Of a DNA stretch of 64,000 nucleotides, positions 24,874-33,147 are shown in pieces. This DNA is from Streptomyces sp. RKAG293. Its GTDB lineage: Bacteria; Actinomycetota; Actinomycetes; Streptomycetales; Streptomycetaceae. The DNA is taken from NCBI RefSeq assembly GCF_023701745.1, contig NZ_JAJOZB010000001.1:4098501-4162500 (forward strand), written 5' to 3'. A program made the position numbers and the translations under genes. The notes under the pieces were generated by a model. The model was not told the origin of the DNA and ran no database searches. It saw only the letters and a list, made by a program, of their open reading frames with translations. Position 1 is the stretch's first letter. Every line of letters begins with the position of its first letter.

Positions 24874-25043
24874 GCCTGGGGTCTGTCGTCTGGATCTCCG
24901 TGGGGGAAGGAGCGGTGTCCGGTGCGTGCAGCTGCAAGGCGGAGGAGGGAGGCGACGCGGAGCGTCGTCGACCGACGACAACGCGGCAGATGTGCGTGCT
25001 GGACACCGCGACGCCGCGGAGATCCAGACGACAGGCCCTAGGC
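24874..25043 (+). other. 170-nt rod-like inverted repeat (structured RNA or element)
   Basis: The arms 24874-24900 and 25017-25043 pair over all 27 positions when G-U pairs are allowed (18 consecutive Watson-Crick pairs, two G-U). Inside, 24912-24935 pairs with 24986-25009 over 23 of 24 positions (five G-U, one G-A mismatch). The tip is a GTCGTCG/CGACGAC hairpin at 24964-24979. All seven non-Watson-Crick pairs are G-U in the plus-strand RNA, so that strand folds better. It lies 17 nt after the TPR gene, and its right arm contains the STAS stop codon. It may be a terminator, a small RNA, or a miniature inverted-repeat element. Confidence 0.65.
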
Positions 25044-25409
25044 GGATATCGGCCGGGCCGAGTCGTCGGTCGCGGAGGCGAGGTCCGGGTAGACGTCGAA
25101 GAGGCGGCGGACGCCGAGGGCGGCCAGCACCCGGTTGACATGGGAGCCGTCGTCGGCGGCGCCCTGGTCCGGCAGGACGATACGGAGCCGGCCCGCACAC
25201 GAACGCATCAGCCGGCGCGCGGCGATCAGCACACCCACTCCGCTGGAGTCGCAGAAGCGCACCTCCGCGAGATCGAGGACCACGCTGCGCCGCCCGTCGG
25301 CGACCGCCTCGTGTACGTGCTGGCGCACGGTGGGGGAGGTCAGGAGGTCCATTTCGCCCGTGACGATCACCACGGCCCAGCCGTCCTGCTCGACCTGCGT
25401 TACTTCCAC
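25038..25409 (-). CDS. STAS-domain anti-sigma factor antagonist
   Basis: A 123-residue SpoIIAA/RsbV/BldG-type protein, from VIVTGEMDLLTSPTVR to the phospho-acceptor loop CDSSGVGVL (53-61), where Ser56 is the expected phosphorylation site. It would bind an anti-sigma kinase of the HATPase type; the one at 15149 is a candidate only by family. It lies divergent to the ECF sigma operon with a 318-bp gap and convergent to the TPR gene, with its stop codon inside the large inverted repeat. The ATG at 25409 is the only good start. Confidence 0.88.
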   Translation of the reverse strand: MEVTQVEQDGWAVVIVTGEMDLLTSPTVRQHVHEAVADGRRSVVLDLAEVRFCDSSGVGVLIAARRLMRSCAGRLRIVLPDQGAADDGSHVNRVLAALGVRRLFDVYPDLASATDDSARPISA

Positions 25410-25727
25410 TGAGTCTCACCTCGCGACGTCGCTGGGAGCAGCCCGGCCACCCTGGCGGTCCGCGGAGGCCCGGAAGGCCGCTCCTCGGGGAATTGCGACA
25501 GCGTCATCATGTGAACCCTATGCCCGGAATCCCGCACAGCCGAGCAGTACCGCGGTCACACCCGCATAACACATCGCCAGAAGCGGTCCGATACGGCGGC
25601 AGGATGGCGCAAAGGGGCGTACGCCGTCGTAGGTGGCGGTTACATTCGAGCTGACGGGGCCGGGCAGGCCCGGCAGAGCGGACGCCGCCGACGGAACCGC
25701 CGGCGGCGAGGGGAGAGGGGCGGCGGC
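25410..25727. other. 318-bp divergent control region
   Basis: No gene is seen. The gap separates the STAS gene (minus) from the sigma-factor operon (plus) and should hold both promoters. Near the right end an 8-bp-arm hairpin (25683-25690 with 25701-25708, 10-nt loop) stops just before the GGGAGAGG ribosome site of the sigma gene, so it could affect translation initiation. No clear -35/-10 pair was recognised. Confidence 0.5.
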
Positions 25728-26285
25728 ATGGCGACACCGGCACCACCCCGCTGGGACCGCAAGATGCAGCAGCGGCTGGCCCGCGGGGAGGAAGCCGCGC
25801 TCGGCGAGCTGTACGACCGGTACGCGTCGCTGGTGCACAGCCTCGCCCACCGCGTGCTGGACGACGACGAGGCCGCGAACCACATCACCCGCGAGGTCTT
25901 CGGCTTCCTCTGGGAGAACCCCGACGCCTACGACCCGAGGCGCGGCTCGCTGCGCTCCTGGATCGCCGCGCTCACCCAGCGCCGGGCCGTGCAGCGGCTG
26001 CGCCATGCGGAGAACCGCGGCCGGAGCAGCCAGGACGAGGTCGAGGCGAAGGTCCGCGAGGCCAACACCGCGGCCCGCGCCGACTTCATCGTCACCTCCA
26101 TGCCGGCCCCGCTGCGCGACGCCCTCGAACTCGCCTACTTCCGGCGGCGCGACTACCGGCAGACCGCCGCCGACCTGGGCGTGACGGAGGACGAGGCCAG
26201 GCGCCGGCTGCGCCTGGGCCTGCAGCTGCTGTCCACCGCGATGGCACCCGCCGCGCACGCGGGTCTCGACGGGCGGCAGCGGTGA
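25728..26285 (+). CDS. ECF-type RNA polymerase sigma factor
   Basis: A 185-residue sigma-70-family protein with only regions 2 and 4. Region 2 covers about residues 20-92 (EEAALGELYDRYASLVH, VFGFLWENPDAYDPRRGSL) and region 4 about 120-170 (LRDALELAYFRRRDYRQTA, LGVTEDEARRRLRLGL). The ATG has GGAGAGG upstream. Its stop overlaps the start of the next gene (GTGA), the standard arrangement for a sigma/anti-sigma pair. Its target promoters are unknown; autoregulation is usual in the family. Confidence 0.88.
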   Translation: MATPAPPRWDRKMQQRLARGEEAALGELYDRYASLVHSLAHRVLDDDEAANHITREVFGFLWENPDAYDPRRGSLRSWIAALTQRRAVQRLRHAENRGRSSQDEVEAKVREANTAARADFIVTSMPAPLRDALELAYFRRRDYRQTAADLGVTEDEARRRLRLGLQLLSTAMAPAAHAGLDGRQR

Positions 26286-27415
26286 CCGCCGGGACGACGG
26301 GCACCGGGCCGGACCGGGAACCGTTCCCGCCGTACGACCACAGCACCCTCAAGTCCCTGCTCGGCGCCTGGGCGCTGGCCGCCTGCTCACGCGACGAGTC
26401 GCTCGCCGTCGAGGTGCACCTCACGGACTGCGCGGCCTGCGCGGACGAGGCGCTGCGGCTGCGCGACGCCGTCGGCCTGCTGCACCAGGAGGAGACGCTC
26501 GACCTTGATCCGCTGCTGCGGTCCCGGGTGCTGTCGGGCTGTCTCGACCGCCGCCCGGCGCGCATTCCGGTGCCCGAATGGGCGGGCCCGTACGACGCGG
26601 AGTCCGCCCGGCTGGACGCGTTGCTGCGCGATCTCGGCGACGGCTACTGGGACGCGCCGGTGGAACTGCGCTGGTACGAGGACAAGCGGGTGGCCCGTGA
26701 GGTCTCCGTCGCGCAGGTCATCGGCCATCTCTGCGCGGTGGACGGCCTGGTCGCGTCCGCGCTCGGGCTGCCCATCGACGAGCTGCCGTTCGATCCCGCG
26801 CAGCGCACCGAGAGTTACTGGGCCACGGCGCGGAACGTGCCGGGCGCCCCGTTGCGTGCCCGGTGGCGCGAGCAGAGCCGGACGCTGGTGCGCACGGTGT
26901 CCTTCGCCGGTCACGGGACGGCCGGACTGGACGTCGGGTACGGCGGGTTCACGCTGCCGCTGCGGGACGCCTTCCTCGATCGGGCCTTCGAGTGCTGGAT
27001 ACACGCCTGGGACATCGCCGAGGCCGTCGACTACCCGTACGACCCGCCGGCGCCGCGCAACCTCAACCGCATGATCGACCTGGCGGCCCGGATGCTGCCC
27101 ACCGCCATAGCGGGGCGCCGCCGCGCCGGACTCACGGCCTCCCCGTCCCGGCTCACCGCCGCGGGCTCACCCGGCCGGTCGGTGCATCTGGAGGTCGAGG
27201 GCCGGGGCGGGGGGAACTGGTACATCGCCCTGGACTCACCCGGCGCGCTCGCCACCGCCGAGGAGGCGGTGGCCCATGTCGCGCTCGACAGCGTCGAGTT
27301 CTGCCAGCTGGCCGCGGGTCATCTCGAGCCCGAGCGGATAGCGGTGGGCCAGGACGGGGACCGCGACGTCATCCGCGATGTGCTCTTCGCCGCCGCGAGC
27401 CTGTCCCGGCTCTGA
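26282..27415 (+). CDS. Zinc-finger anti-sigma factor fused to a mycothiol-type MDMPI domain
   Basis: A 377-residue fusion. The N-terminal zinc-binding anti-sigma motif is H46-LTD-C50-AA-C53, in a helix-rich segment of about 85 residues. The rest resembles the mycothiol-dependent maleylpyruvate isomerase / DinB-like fold: His149 (VIGHLCAVDG), Glu237 and His241 (ECWIH) match the three metal ligands of that family, and an SCP2-like C-terminal domain follows (VHLEVEGRGGGNWYIALD). No membrane helix is seen, so it acts in the cytoplasm. The GTG start overlaps the sigma stop. The design suggests a thiol or metal sensor that releases the sigma factor, which is inference. Confidence 0.82.
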   Translation: MTAGTTGTGPDREPFPPYDHSTLKSLLGAWALAACSRDESLAVEVHLTDCAACADEALRLRDAVGLLHQEETLDLDPLLRSRVLSGCLDRRPARIPVPEWAGPYDAESARLDALLRDLGDGYWDAPVELRWYEDKRVAREVSVAQVIGHLCAVDGLVASALGLPIDELPFDPAQRTESYWATARNVPGAPLRARWREQSRTLVRTVSFAGHGTAGLDVGYGGFTLPLRDAFLDRAFECWIHAWDIAEAVDYPYDPPAPRNLNRMIDLAARMLPTAIAGRRRAGLTASPSRLTAAGSPGRSVHLEVEGRGGGNWYIALDSPGALATAEEAVAHVALDSVEFCQLAAGHLEPERIAVGQDGDRDVIRDVLFAAASLSRL

Positions 27416-27428
27416 GCGGCGGGCGCCG

Positions 27429-27452
27429 CCCGTGCCCCGGCCGGGGCACGGG
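27429..27452. terminator. Bidirectional terminator hairpin
   Basis: A 24-bp perfect palindrome, CCCGTGCCCCGG followed by its complement, in the 48-bp gap between the convergent anti-sigma gene and the DMFase-like gene. It can form on either strand. Confidence 0.75.
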
Positions 27453-27463
27453 TGCGACGTGGG

Positions 27464-29065
27464 TCACATGTTGTACTTGAAACGGCCTGTCGGGCGGGCG
27501 TACTTCTCGTAGTTGTCCACGGCCGGATGGGCCTTGGCCGCGGGCCCCGCCTGAAAGGCGCTGATTATGTTCTCGGCGACCTTGGTGGCGAATTTCCCGG
27601 TTTCCTTGGGCAGTTTGCCCCAGCACGGCGACGCGTCCACGGCACACGTCCATCCCAGGGTTCCCGCGCTGAACACCCCGGCGCCGGAAACAGTGGTGTA
27701 GTAGGACGAATTGGCGAAGCTCTTGTCCTTGCCGTTGATGACCACCGGCGAATTCGAGAGAATCTGAATGGGCCGCGGAGTGTTCCCGTCCGAGAAGACC
27801 CGGTCGAATTCACTGCGGACGAGACCCGGATACTGCGAACCGGCGTGCGCGCCGGTGCCCTTGTACATCCAGACGTTCGGGTCGGTGACCACGTACGGGG
27901 CGAGCACCCCGGCCCATTCGTACTGGATGCCGAGGAACGAGGACTCGGGACGCGGGTTGGGCGCCTGCCGCCATTGCTGGGTGGCCTCGTCGGTGTCCGT
28001 GAGGCTCATCGGGTCCTCGGCGGCGTCCTTGTAGCAGGTGACGACGCGCTCGGCGCCCAGCGGCGAGGACTCGAACCGCACGTGGCGGTAGGCGTTGTTC
28101 GCCCCGAAGAATGCCAGGTTGACGCCCTTGTCACGCAAGGCGATGGTGTTGGTCCGCATTCCCGACGACCAGTACTCGTCATGGCTCGGGAAGATCATCC
28201 CGCGGGCGCCCTTGAAGCGGGCCGGCTCGGAATCCAGCTCCAGCGAGGTGCCGTAGGCCAACGGGATGCCCATGCGCTCGGCGAGCGTCAGCATCGGCAG
28301 CTCGTGCCAGCCGAACAGGCCGTCGCCCGCCCCGCTGTAGGGGCGGTCGAAGCTCACCTTGCGCGCCCGGTCCCCGTAGCCCTTGATGCCGCCGTAAATG
28401 TTGGCGCCGCCCCAGGAGTTGTACGCCGCCCACGTGGCGACCGCGTTGATGAAGACGCTGCGGCCTTCGGCCGACTTCGAGCGCACCGTGAGGGGCACCC
28501 AGCGGTCGTGGCCGGCGGCGGAGACGAGCTTCAGCCGGTAGTCGCCCTCCGGCCAGCCCTGGGTGGAGACCTCCAGGGAACGCTTCCAGGGGGCGCGCGC
28601 CATATAGATCTGCGGAGTCGTCTCCGCGGCGGCCTGTCGCTGACCCCTGACACGGTCGGACGACCAGACCAGCCGGCCCTGCTTACCGTCGTACCAGCCC
28701 ATCCTGTACGCCTCCACCTGGAAATCGCGCGCAGGGGTGGAGACGTACAGACCGAATTTATCGCCCGGGTCGACACTCACCCGATCGGCATAACCTTCGA
28801 TAGCGTTTTGCGGACCGGGGTTCTTCAGTTTCCAGTCGGTCGTACCCGGAAGGGCGTTTTCCTTGGCGACATTGATTCCGACATTTTTGCCGGGACCGCC
28901 CTTCTCGGGGGGCGGAGTCACCACCTGCACCGGCGGGCGCCCGGGTGTCGGCAGCGCCGTCACCGTCTCCTTGGCACTGTCCAGCAGGTTGGTGCCGTAC
29001 TGAACGCATACTGCGACAACTACGCCGAGGGCGGCGACAAGGAGAGCTATCCGGCGCAGATTCAT
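27464..29065 (-). CDS. Membrane-anchored N,N-dimethylformamidase-like domain protein
   Basis: A 533-residue exported protein. Residues 5-22 (RIALLVAALGVVVAVCVQ) form an N-terminal anchor or signal, followed by a Pro-rich linker. The large domain contains YRMGWYDGKQGRLVW, TWAAYNSWGGANIYGG, FGWHELPMLTLAERMG, MIFPSHDEYWSSGMR and FFGANNAYRHVRFE, the pattern of the large-subunit-like domain of dimethylformamidase. Many actinobacteria carry this domain as an extracytoplasmic protein of unknown activity. The ATG at 29065 is chosen because it puts the hydrophobic helix at the N-terminus; the longer form adds 36 unlike residues. It sits at the end of a glycan-assembly gene block, so action on surface glycans is possible but unproven. 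Confidence 0.75.
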   Translation of the reverse strand: MNLRRIALLVAALGVVVAVCVQYGTNLLDSAKETVTALPTPGRPPVQVVTPPPEKGGPGKNVGINVAKENALPGTTDWKLKNPGPQNAIEGYADRVSVDPGDKFGLYVSTPARDFQVEAYRMGWYDGKQGRLVWSSDRVRGQRQAAAETTPQIYMARAPWKRSLEVSTQGWPEGDYRLKLVSAAGHDRWVPLTVRSKSAEGRSVFINAVATWAAYNSWGGANIYGGIKGYGDRARKVSFDRPYSGAGDGLFGWHELPMLTLAERMGIPLAYGTSLELDSEPARFKGARGMIFPSHDEYWSSGMRTNTIALRDKGVNLAFFGANNAYRHVRFESSPLGAERVVTCYKDAAEDPMSLTDTDEATQQWRQAPNPRPESSFLGIQYEWAGVLAPYVVTDPNVWMYKGTGAHAGSQYPGLVRSEFDRVFSDGNTPRPIQILSNSPVVINGKDKSFANSSYYTTVSGAGVFSAGTLGWTCAVDASPCWGKLPKETGKFATKVAENIISAFQAGPAAKAHPAVDNYEKYARPTGRFKYNM

Positions 29066-29173
29066 GATTTTACGATCATACAGGCGAGCAGGATCGCAGA
29101 ATGTGAATTCGCCCGGCCGGACGAAGAACGTCGATAACGATTCGTTCACCGCCGCGGTGCAGCTGAGTAACAA

Positions 29174-30118
29174 TCAGGTCGTGGGGCCCCTGCCGATGGA
29201 ACCGAACGCGTGCCGAATCAATCCGCGGGTGCTGCCCCGGGGTCCGCGGCGGGCCGCGGCGGGCAGCAGGGTGAGCGCGTGCAGCCGTGAGGACCAGTAC
29301 CGGCGCGAGGCCTTCGCGGCGCGGTTCCAGCCGTGGGCCGTCAGCCGTTCCGCGGTCTCCCGGAAGAAGCGCCGCGCCTCGTCGAAGCGGTCCCCCGAAA
29401 GGGCCTTGGCGGACGACTCGCTGACGGCATGTCTGCGGTACTGGAAGGACACGGTGTCCGTGACGACCAGTGAGGCGCCGTCGAGCAGCAGGTCGACGAC
29501 GAGCGCCAGATCCTGGATGACCCCGAGGTCGGCCCGGAAGCGGAACCTGCGCATCGCTTCGGTACGCCAGCAGATGGAGGGGAAGTAGAGCCAGTTGCCG
29601 CGCAGCAGGCTCACCGCCAGGTCCTCGCCGCTGAGCGTGAGGGGGCGCGGGCCCTTCGGCGCGTAGAGCCGCTCCTTGGTGGTGTCCACCAGGGTCCGGG
29701 ACAACCGTCCCTCGCCGTCGATGACATCGACGCCGGGCTGCACCATGGTCGCCTTCGGCTCATGGTCCAGGGCGGCGCGCACCGTCCGCAGATAGTTCGG
29801 CAGCAGCAGGTCGTCACAGCCCATGAGGACGGTGTACTCGCCCTCCGACAGCTCCACGCACCGGTTGAAGTTACCCGTCACCCCGAGGTTCCGCTCGTTG
29901 CGGAGGTAACGGACGCGGTCGTCGGCGAGGGCGGCGAACCACTCCGGTACGCCCGCCTCCTTGCCGTCGTCGACGACGGTGAGCCGCCAGTCGCTTCCGT
30001 CCTGGGCCAGCACGCTGCGGACGGCGTCCTGCATCAGGGTGACGTCGCCGTAGTACGGCATCAGGATGTCGAAGCGCGGTCCGGCGGAACCGCCGCCGGA
30101 CGGATCCTGGTCGGTCAT
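29174..30118 (-). CDS. Family-2 glycosyltransferase
   Basis: A 314-residue GT-A enzyme. It has FDILMPYYGDVTLMQDAV at the start, VVDDGKEAG, the nucleotide-binding GCDDLL (DxD-like) and a later GNWLYFPSICWRTEAM. It would transfer a sugar from a nucleotide-sugar donor on the cytoplasmic face. The ATG overlaps the stop of the preceding GT2 gene (ATGA). There are no membrane helices. The acceptor is unknown; the nearby rhamnose genes make dTDP-rhamnose a possible donor. Confidence 0.87.
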   Translation of the reverse strand: MTDQDPSGGGSAGPRFDILMPYYGDVTLMQDAVRSVLAQDGSDWRLTVVDDGKEAGVPEWFAALADDRVRYLRNERNLGVTGNFNRCVELSEGEYTVLMGCDDLLLPNYLRTVRAALDHEPKATMVQPGVDVIDGEGRLSRTLVDTTKERLYAPKGPRPLTLSGEDLAVSLLRGNWLYFPSICWRTEAMRRFRFRADLGVIQDLALVVDLLLDGASLVVTDTVSFQYRRHAVSESSAKALSGDRFDEARRFFRETAERLTAHGWNRAAKASRRYWSSRLHALTLLPAAARRGPRGSTRGLIRHAFGSIGRGPTT

Positions 30119-30852
30119 GCCGAGGCCATCGTGTGCGGGGCCTGGGTCGGCACCCGCCGGATCAGCGCGAGCAGCAGGACCAGGCCCGCGCGGGCCAGGT
30201 AGACCATGGCGCGCAGCGGCGAGTGGCTCGGCTTGCCGGTGGTGCGCGGCCGCATCGCGACCGGGACCTGCCGGACGGTGTAGCCGCAGCGGATCGCGCC
30301 GACGGTGCTCTCCACCGTGTCGCCGAGGTACTCCACCGGGTACCAGCCGGCGAAGAACTCGATCAGGTCGCGGTTGCAGGCGCGGAAGCCGGAGGTGGCG
30401 TCGGTCAGCCGGGTGCCGGCCAGCTTGGACATGACTCCGGACAGCAGCCGCATCGCCCAGCGGCGCGGGCCGCGGGCCTGGTAGTCGCCCTCGCCGCCGA
30501 AGCGGGCGCCGACGACCAGGTCGGCGTTGTCGAGCTCGCGCAGCAGGGCCGGCACATAGCTCGGGTCGTGCTGGCCGTCGGCGTCGATCTGGATCGCGAC
30601 GTCGTAGTTGTACTCCAGCGCGTAGCGGTAGCCCAGCCGCATGGCGCCGCCGACGCCGAGGTTGTACGGCAGGCGGGCGACGATCGCGCCCTCCGCCGCG
30701 GCGACCTTGGCCGTGCGGTCGGTGGAACCGTCGTCCACGACGAGGATGTCCGCGTCGGGCAGTTCCTTGTTGATCTCACCCAGGGTCGTCGCCAGTCCGG
30801 CGTCCTCGTTCCACGCCGGCACGATCACCAGCACCCGTCGGCCATCGATCAT
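30115..30852 (-). CDS. Polyprenyl-phosphate-mannosyltransferase-like GT2
   Basis: A 245-residue family-2 glycosyltransferase of the dolichyl-phosphate mannose synthase type, with VLVIVPAWNEDAGL, DILVVDDGSTDRT and the catalytic QIDADGQHDP motif. A short hydrophobic stretch near the C-terminus (ARAGLVLLLALI) may associate with the membrane. It would load a sugar onto a polyprenyl phosphate. Starts and stops overlap both neighbours by 4 bp, so DUF2304, this gene and the next GT2 form one translational unit. Confidence 0.88.
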   Translation of the reverse strand: MIDGRRVLVIVPAWNEDAGLATTLGEINKELPDADILVVDDGSTDRTAKVAAAEGAIVARLPYNLGVGGAMRLGYRYALEYNYDVAIQIDADGQHDPSYVPALLRELDNADLVVGARFGGEGDYQARGPRRWAMRLLSGVMSKLAGTRLTDATSGFRACNRDLIEFFAGWYPVEYLGDTVESTVGAIRCGYTVRQVPVAMRPRTTGKPSHSPLRAMVYLARAGLVLLLALIRRVPTQAPHTMASA

Positions 30853-31289
30853 GCCCGGGCCTCGCGATCATCCGTAGGGGTGGTGGGGGTGGTCCCGTCG
30901 GTGCCGGTGGTGCCGTCGATGACGGGCTTCACCGCGTTGGCGGGCATCGGGTCGGCGCTCTGCGCCAAGTGCGCCCGGATCAGGGCCACTTCCTCGGCCA
31001 GGGTGCGCGTCTCGGCCTCGAGACGGCTGGACTCCCAGCTCAGGTGCAGTGTGACGAGCAGCACAAGGACGAAGCCGGCGAAGAGCACCAGGCTCACACC
31101 GGAGGCGACGCCGAGCTTGTTGGCGATCGAGTCGAGCCAGGTCGGGAAGAAACCGAGCGGAGCGATGATCAGGCCGATGAGCAGCCACAGGGCCGCGTAC
31201 TTCTCGCGCAGTTGCTGGCGACGCAACAGCTCGACGATGCATCCGAGCACCGCCAAGCCGGTCACCGAAGTCAGTACGGACAATTGCAC
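30849..31289 (-). CDS. DUF2304-family membrane protein
   Basis: A 146-residue protein with three predicted membrane helices (SVLTSVTGLAVLGCIVEL, LWLLIGLIIAPLGFF and VLFAGFVLVLLVTLHL), the standard DUF2304 layout with LRRQQLREKYAALWL between helices. These genes regularly sit beside polyprenyl-phosphate glycosyltransferases and may help present or flip the lipid-linked sugar. The C-terminal tail ends in a Thr/Gly-rich stretch (TTGTDGTTPTTPTDD). The start is a GTG at 31289. First gene of the coupled GT2 unit. Confidence 0.85.
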   Translation of the reverse strand: MQLSVLTSVTGLAVLGCIVELLRRQQLREKYAALWLLIGLIIAPLGFFPTWLDSIANKLGVASGVSLVLFAGFVLVLLVTLHLSWESSRLEAETRTLAEEVALIRAHLAQSADPMPANAVKPVIDGTTGTDGTTPTTPTDDREARA

Positions 31290-31572
31290 GATTCAGCCGT
31301 CTTTCCGGTCGGAGTACGAGGCTGCCGCGTCATACCGACGTCGGCTGACGTCCAGGGAATGACCGGCTACCGGGCAGAGGGCGAAGAAGACGTCCCGCCA
31401 ACCCTCGACTGGGTGGCGACGTCACACACGCTGCCGGACACGGCGCTCATGGTACCCCTTGGCCACAAGAGCCGAAAGCCGGGTGGACGCCCACGCCCCA
31501 CGGGCTCCGGGCCGCTCGGGGCGCAGGTCCGGCGAGTACCTGTCATGCCCTCCGGGGTATTCTGGCCGCCAC

Positions 31573-32898
31573 ATGAAGTCGCCCACAGCACTCCTGCGCA
31601 CGCTCCCTTCCGGGACCCTTCTCGTCGGGGCCGGGGTGGCGGCGAACGCCGGCGCCTCGTACATCTTCCTGGCCCTGGCCGGACGGACGCTCGGCCATGA
31701 CGACATGGCCCAGATCTCCGTCCTGTGGTCGGTGATCGCCTTCGCGGGCATCGGGCTGTTCTTCCCCGTCGAGCAGGAGCTGACCCGGGTGGTCGCCGCG
31801 CGGACCGCCTCCGGGCTGGGCGCCGGACCCGCCATCCGGCGCGGGATACTCACGGCGACGGCGATGCTGGCCGTGGTCCTGGCGGCGCTGGCCGCGGCCT
31901 CGGGCCCGCTGGCGAACCTGCTCTTCAACGGCGACCGGGCGATGGTCGCGGTGCTGGGCGCGGCCTTCGTGGGCTGGGCCGCGCAGCACACCGCGCGCGG
32001 CATCCTCGCCGGGTACGGGAACTTCCGCTGGTACGCCGTCCAGCTGACCGCCGACGCGGCGCTGCGGGTGGGCGCCGCGGTCGCTCTGCTGGCCGCGAAC
32101 GGCTCCTTCCTCGCCTTCGGCCTGGCCATGGCGCTGGCCCCGCTGCCCGCCGTGCTCCTGTGCCTGCCCGCGATGCGCCGGGCGTCCCGGCCGGGACCGG
32201 CCGCCGGCCCCGGTGAGATCCACAACGGCTTCGGCGTGCTGGTCGTCTCCACCACGCTGATGCAGGCCGTGGCCAACGCTCCGGTCGTCACCGCCAAGCT
32301 CCTCGACCCGGACAACGCCCCGCTGGTCACCGCCCTGGTCTCGGCGCTGATCCTGGTGCGGGTGCCGCAGTTCCTGGTCAGCTCGATGCAGGCGTCCCTG
32401 CTGGTGGAGCTCACCGGCCGGCACACCGCCGGCGACAAGGCCGGCTTCCTGCGCACCCTGCGCGGCAACCTGCTGATGGTGTCGGCGCTCGGCGCCGGCT
32501 GGGCGGTCGTCTGCGCGGTGATCGGCCCGGCCCTGAACGAGACGGCCTTCCACGCGCCGCCGGCCCTCAGCTCCCTGGACTTCGGTCTGCTGGGTCTCGG
32601 CGCGGTCGCCCACCTCGCCGCGATCGTGCTCAGCAGCGGCACCCTGGCCACCGGCGGCCACCGCATACTGTGCGTCGCCTGGACCATCGGGGCCCTCGCC
32701 CTCGGCATCGCCCCCCTGCTGCCCGGCGGCACGGCGCTGCAGGTCGAACTGTCCTACGCGATCGCCGCCAGTGCCGCCGCCGTCGCCCTGTTGTTCGGAC
32801 TGCGCGTCGGGCTGCGCCGCTTCGACCGGCCCTTCGACCCGACGACCCGGGCACTCGTCGGGGATGCCGAGGCGATCGGCACCGTCAAGCCCGGCTGA
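31573..32898 (+). CDS. Polysaccharide flippase-like membrane protein (MOP/Wzx type)
   Basis: A 441-residue, strongly hydrophobic protein with about 12 helices, beginning LPSGTLLVGAGVAANAGAS and continuing with FLALAGRTLGHDDMAQISVL. Length and the early polar RTLG loop fit the multidrug/oligosaccharidyl-lipid/polysaccharide exporter superfamily. It likely flips a lipid-linked glycan across the membrane. The ATG at 31573 lacks a strong ribosome site; a longer form would add 38 polar residues. It diverges from the DUF2304-GT2 unit (283-bp gap). Confidence 0.78.
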   Translation: MKSPTALLRTLPSGTLLVGAGVAANAGASYIFLALAGRTLGHDDMAQISVLWSVIAFAGIGLFFPVEQELTRVVAARTASGLGAGPAIRRGILTATAMLAVVLAALAAASGPLANLLFNGDRAMVAVLGAAFVGWAAQHTARGILAGYGNFRWYAVQLTADAALRVGAAVALLAANGSFLAFGLAMALAPLPAVLLCLPAMRRASRPGPAAGPGEIHNGFGVLVVSTTLMQAVANAPVVTAKLLDPDNAPLVTALVSALILVRVPQFLVSSMQASLLVELTGRHTAGDKAGFLRTLRGNLLMVSALGAGWAVVCAVIGPALNETAFHAPPALSSLDFGLLGLGAVAHLAAIVLSSGTLATGGHRILCVAWTIGALALGIAPLLPGGTALQVELSYAIAASAAAVALLFGLRVGLRRFDRPFDPTTRALVGDAEAIGTVKPG

Positions 32899-32904
32899 CC
32901 GGCC

Positions 32905-32920
32905 GCGGGCCAGTGCCCGC
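32905..32920 (+). terminator. Hairpin after the flippase gene
   Basis: GCGGGC and GCCCGC around CAGT, starting 7 nt after the flippase stop. There is no T-run, as is usual in this GC range. Confidence 0.45.
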
Positions 32921-33147
32921 AGGCCCCCGGGCCCGCCCGGCGGCAAACCCCGATCGGGATTCCCGTACGATCTGGAACGCTGTCCCACCGAACCTCATCA
33001 GTACTGGTGTGCAGCACCTCACACGTGAAGACGGCGGTCAGCACGCTAGCCGCCCTACCCGTCCGGCTCCGGCGCACACACACCGACCTCGAAGACGGTC
33101 ACGCCGCTGCCAGGGCGACCGACCGGATCGCTGGAGCTGACTGAGAT

